Assembly (NCBI GenBank): GCA_017513125.1
Contig: JAFWDI010000008.1
Location: 26,902 to 90,901, forward strand
DNA from: Lachnospiraceae bacterium
Lineage (GTDB): Bacteria; Bacillota; Clostridia; Lachnospirales; Lachnospiraceae
DNA: 64,000 nucleotides
Direction of reading: 5' to 3'
Under the pieces are notes generated by a model. That model was not told the DNA's origin. It did no database searches and was given only the letters and a program-made list of their open reading frames with translations. Made by a program: the position numbers and the translations under genes. Of the stretch, positions 63,476 through 64,000 are shown piece after piece (positions within the stretch are counted from its first letter, which is position 1; every line of letters begins with the position of its first letter).

Positions 63476-64000
63476 ATGGAACAGACTGCTATTAAACGTC
63501 TGAAGAACCCGCCGCTGGATTACGTTTGCTACTTCCTGTGCAAGTTCTTCTACTCGATCCTGACCTGCACCGAGCTGTATTACTTCTCGGCGTTCCTGAC
63601 CGATACCGCCCTGTTCTCGCTGGGCATCATCGGTACCATCCAGATGACCACCACGATCATCGACTTCATCTTCTCGTTCTTCTATGGACAGATCATGGAG
63701 AGCGTCGGAAAGCGCCTGCCCTGGGGCATCACCCGTTCGTGGCTGGCGATCGCTCCGCCTATCGTCACCGTGCTTTTCTGCCTGGCGTTCGTGAGAGTGT
63801 CCGAGAGCGAGGCTGTTTCCGCCGTCGTCATCATCATCGGCTTCCTGGCGTCGCACGTCCTGTGGTCGGTCGGTGAGTGCGCGATGAACGCACAGACCGT
63901 AAACATGACCGAGGATCAGAACGAGCGTGCCCAGATGTCCATCAACCTGGGCCGTGGTACGAACGGATCCTCGTGCGTGTTCGGCATCATCGCCGGCGCG
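63476..64000 (+). CDS. MFS/GPH-type transporter, 3'-truncated by window edge
   Basis: The first 175 residues of a membrane transporter, open to the end of the window. Begins MEQTAIKRLKNPPLDYVCYFLCKFFYSILTCTELYYFSAF, with helices at about 15-40, 47-75, 88-108 and 112-135. The loop GQIMESVGKRLPWGITRSWLAI resembles the helix 2-3 loop of the glycoside-pentoside-hexuronide:cation symporter group (MelB-like), with its G-K/R-R-P-W run. A substrate cannot be given. Confidence 0.85.
   Translation, partial: MEQTAIKRLKNPPLDYVCYFLCKFFYSILTCTELYYFSAFLTDTALFSLGIIGTIQMTTTIIDFIFSFFYGQIMESVGKRLPWGITRSWLAIAPPIVTVLFCLAFVRVSESEAVSAVVIIIGFLASHVLWSVGECAMNAQTVNMTEDQNERAQMSINLGRGTNGSSCVFGIIAGA

Overview
The window looks like a chromosomal segment of a high-GC (about 62-63% by eye) anaerobic member of the Bacillota/Clostridia. 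The evidence is the gdpP-rplI-dnaB and rpsF-ssb-rpsR gene orders, a glmS-type ribozyme, TTGACA/TATAAT-type promoters with strong AGGAGG ribosome-binding sites, a glycyl radical enzyme, flavin/4Fe-4S Old-Yellow-Enzyme reductases and no respiratory-chain genes. I cannot name the genus. I see no rRNA, tRNA, CRISPR array, prophage or insertion sequence.

Layout. 1-14 kb: end of rpoB, rpoC, an AlaA-type aminotransferase, two small accessory genes, pyruvate kinase and clpB. 14-19.6 kb: a five-gene peptide/nickel-type ABC transporter with a repeated palindromic operator. 19.7-23 kb: LeuCD-like hydro-lyase and MgtE. 23-29.6 kb: rpsF-ssb-rpsR, then gdpP-rplI-dnaB, then a VanZ-like gene preceded by a 20-bp-phased repeat array. 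29.6-33.8 kb: an SDR, then a ribozyme-controlled amino-sugar operon (acetyltransferase, nagB, glmM). 34-42.3 kb: an XRE-nucleotide sugar dehydrogenase fusion, flavin reductase-like protein, orphan glycyl radical enzyme, aquaporin, cupin, Crp-family regulator and ferredoxin. 42.3-47 kb: WYL regulator divergent from a Lon-like AAA+ ATPase coupled to an ADP-ribosylglycohydrolase. 47-50.9 kb: CoA-transferase and UroD-like genes. 50.9-53.1 kb: a low-GC insertion carrying one nuclease-helicase (DUF2075) gene. 53-61.3 kb: VOC proteins, a peptidase-NADAR fusion, two OYE-family reductases, a class-M-like sirtuin and an amidohydrolase. 61.4-64 kb: a sodium:solute symporter and the start of an MFS transporter.

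How the parts fit together. The most informative locus is 30.7-33.8 kb: a GlcN6P-sensing glmS ribozyme precedes an operon that has no glmS but has nagB, glmM and a GlmU-like acetyltransferase, which suggests NagB works in the synthetic direction. A second discovery is a four-copy family of about 230-nt elements (24.3, 24.6, 33.9 and 38.9 kb). Their stems change in sequence while pairing is kept, so they look like a structured RNA family or structured repeat that I do not recognise. A third theme is ADP-ribose chemistry: ADP-ribosylglycohydrolase, NADAR and a sirtuin with the class-M Gln substitution all lie within about 14 kb.
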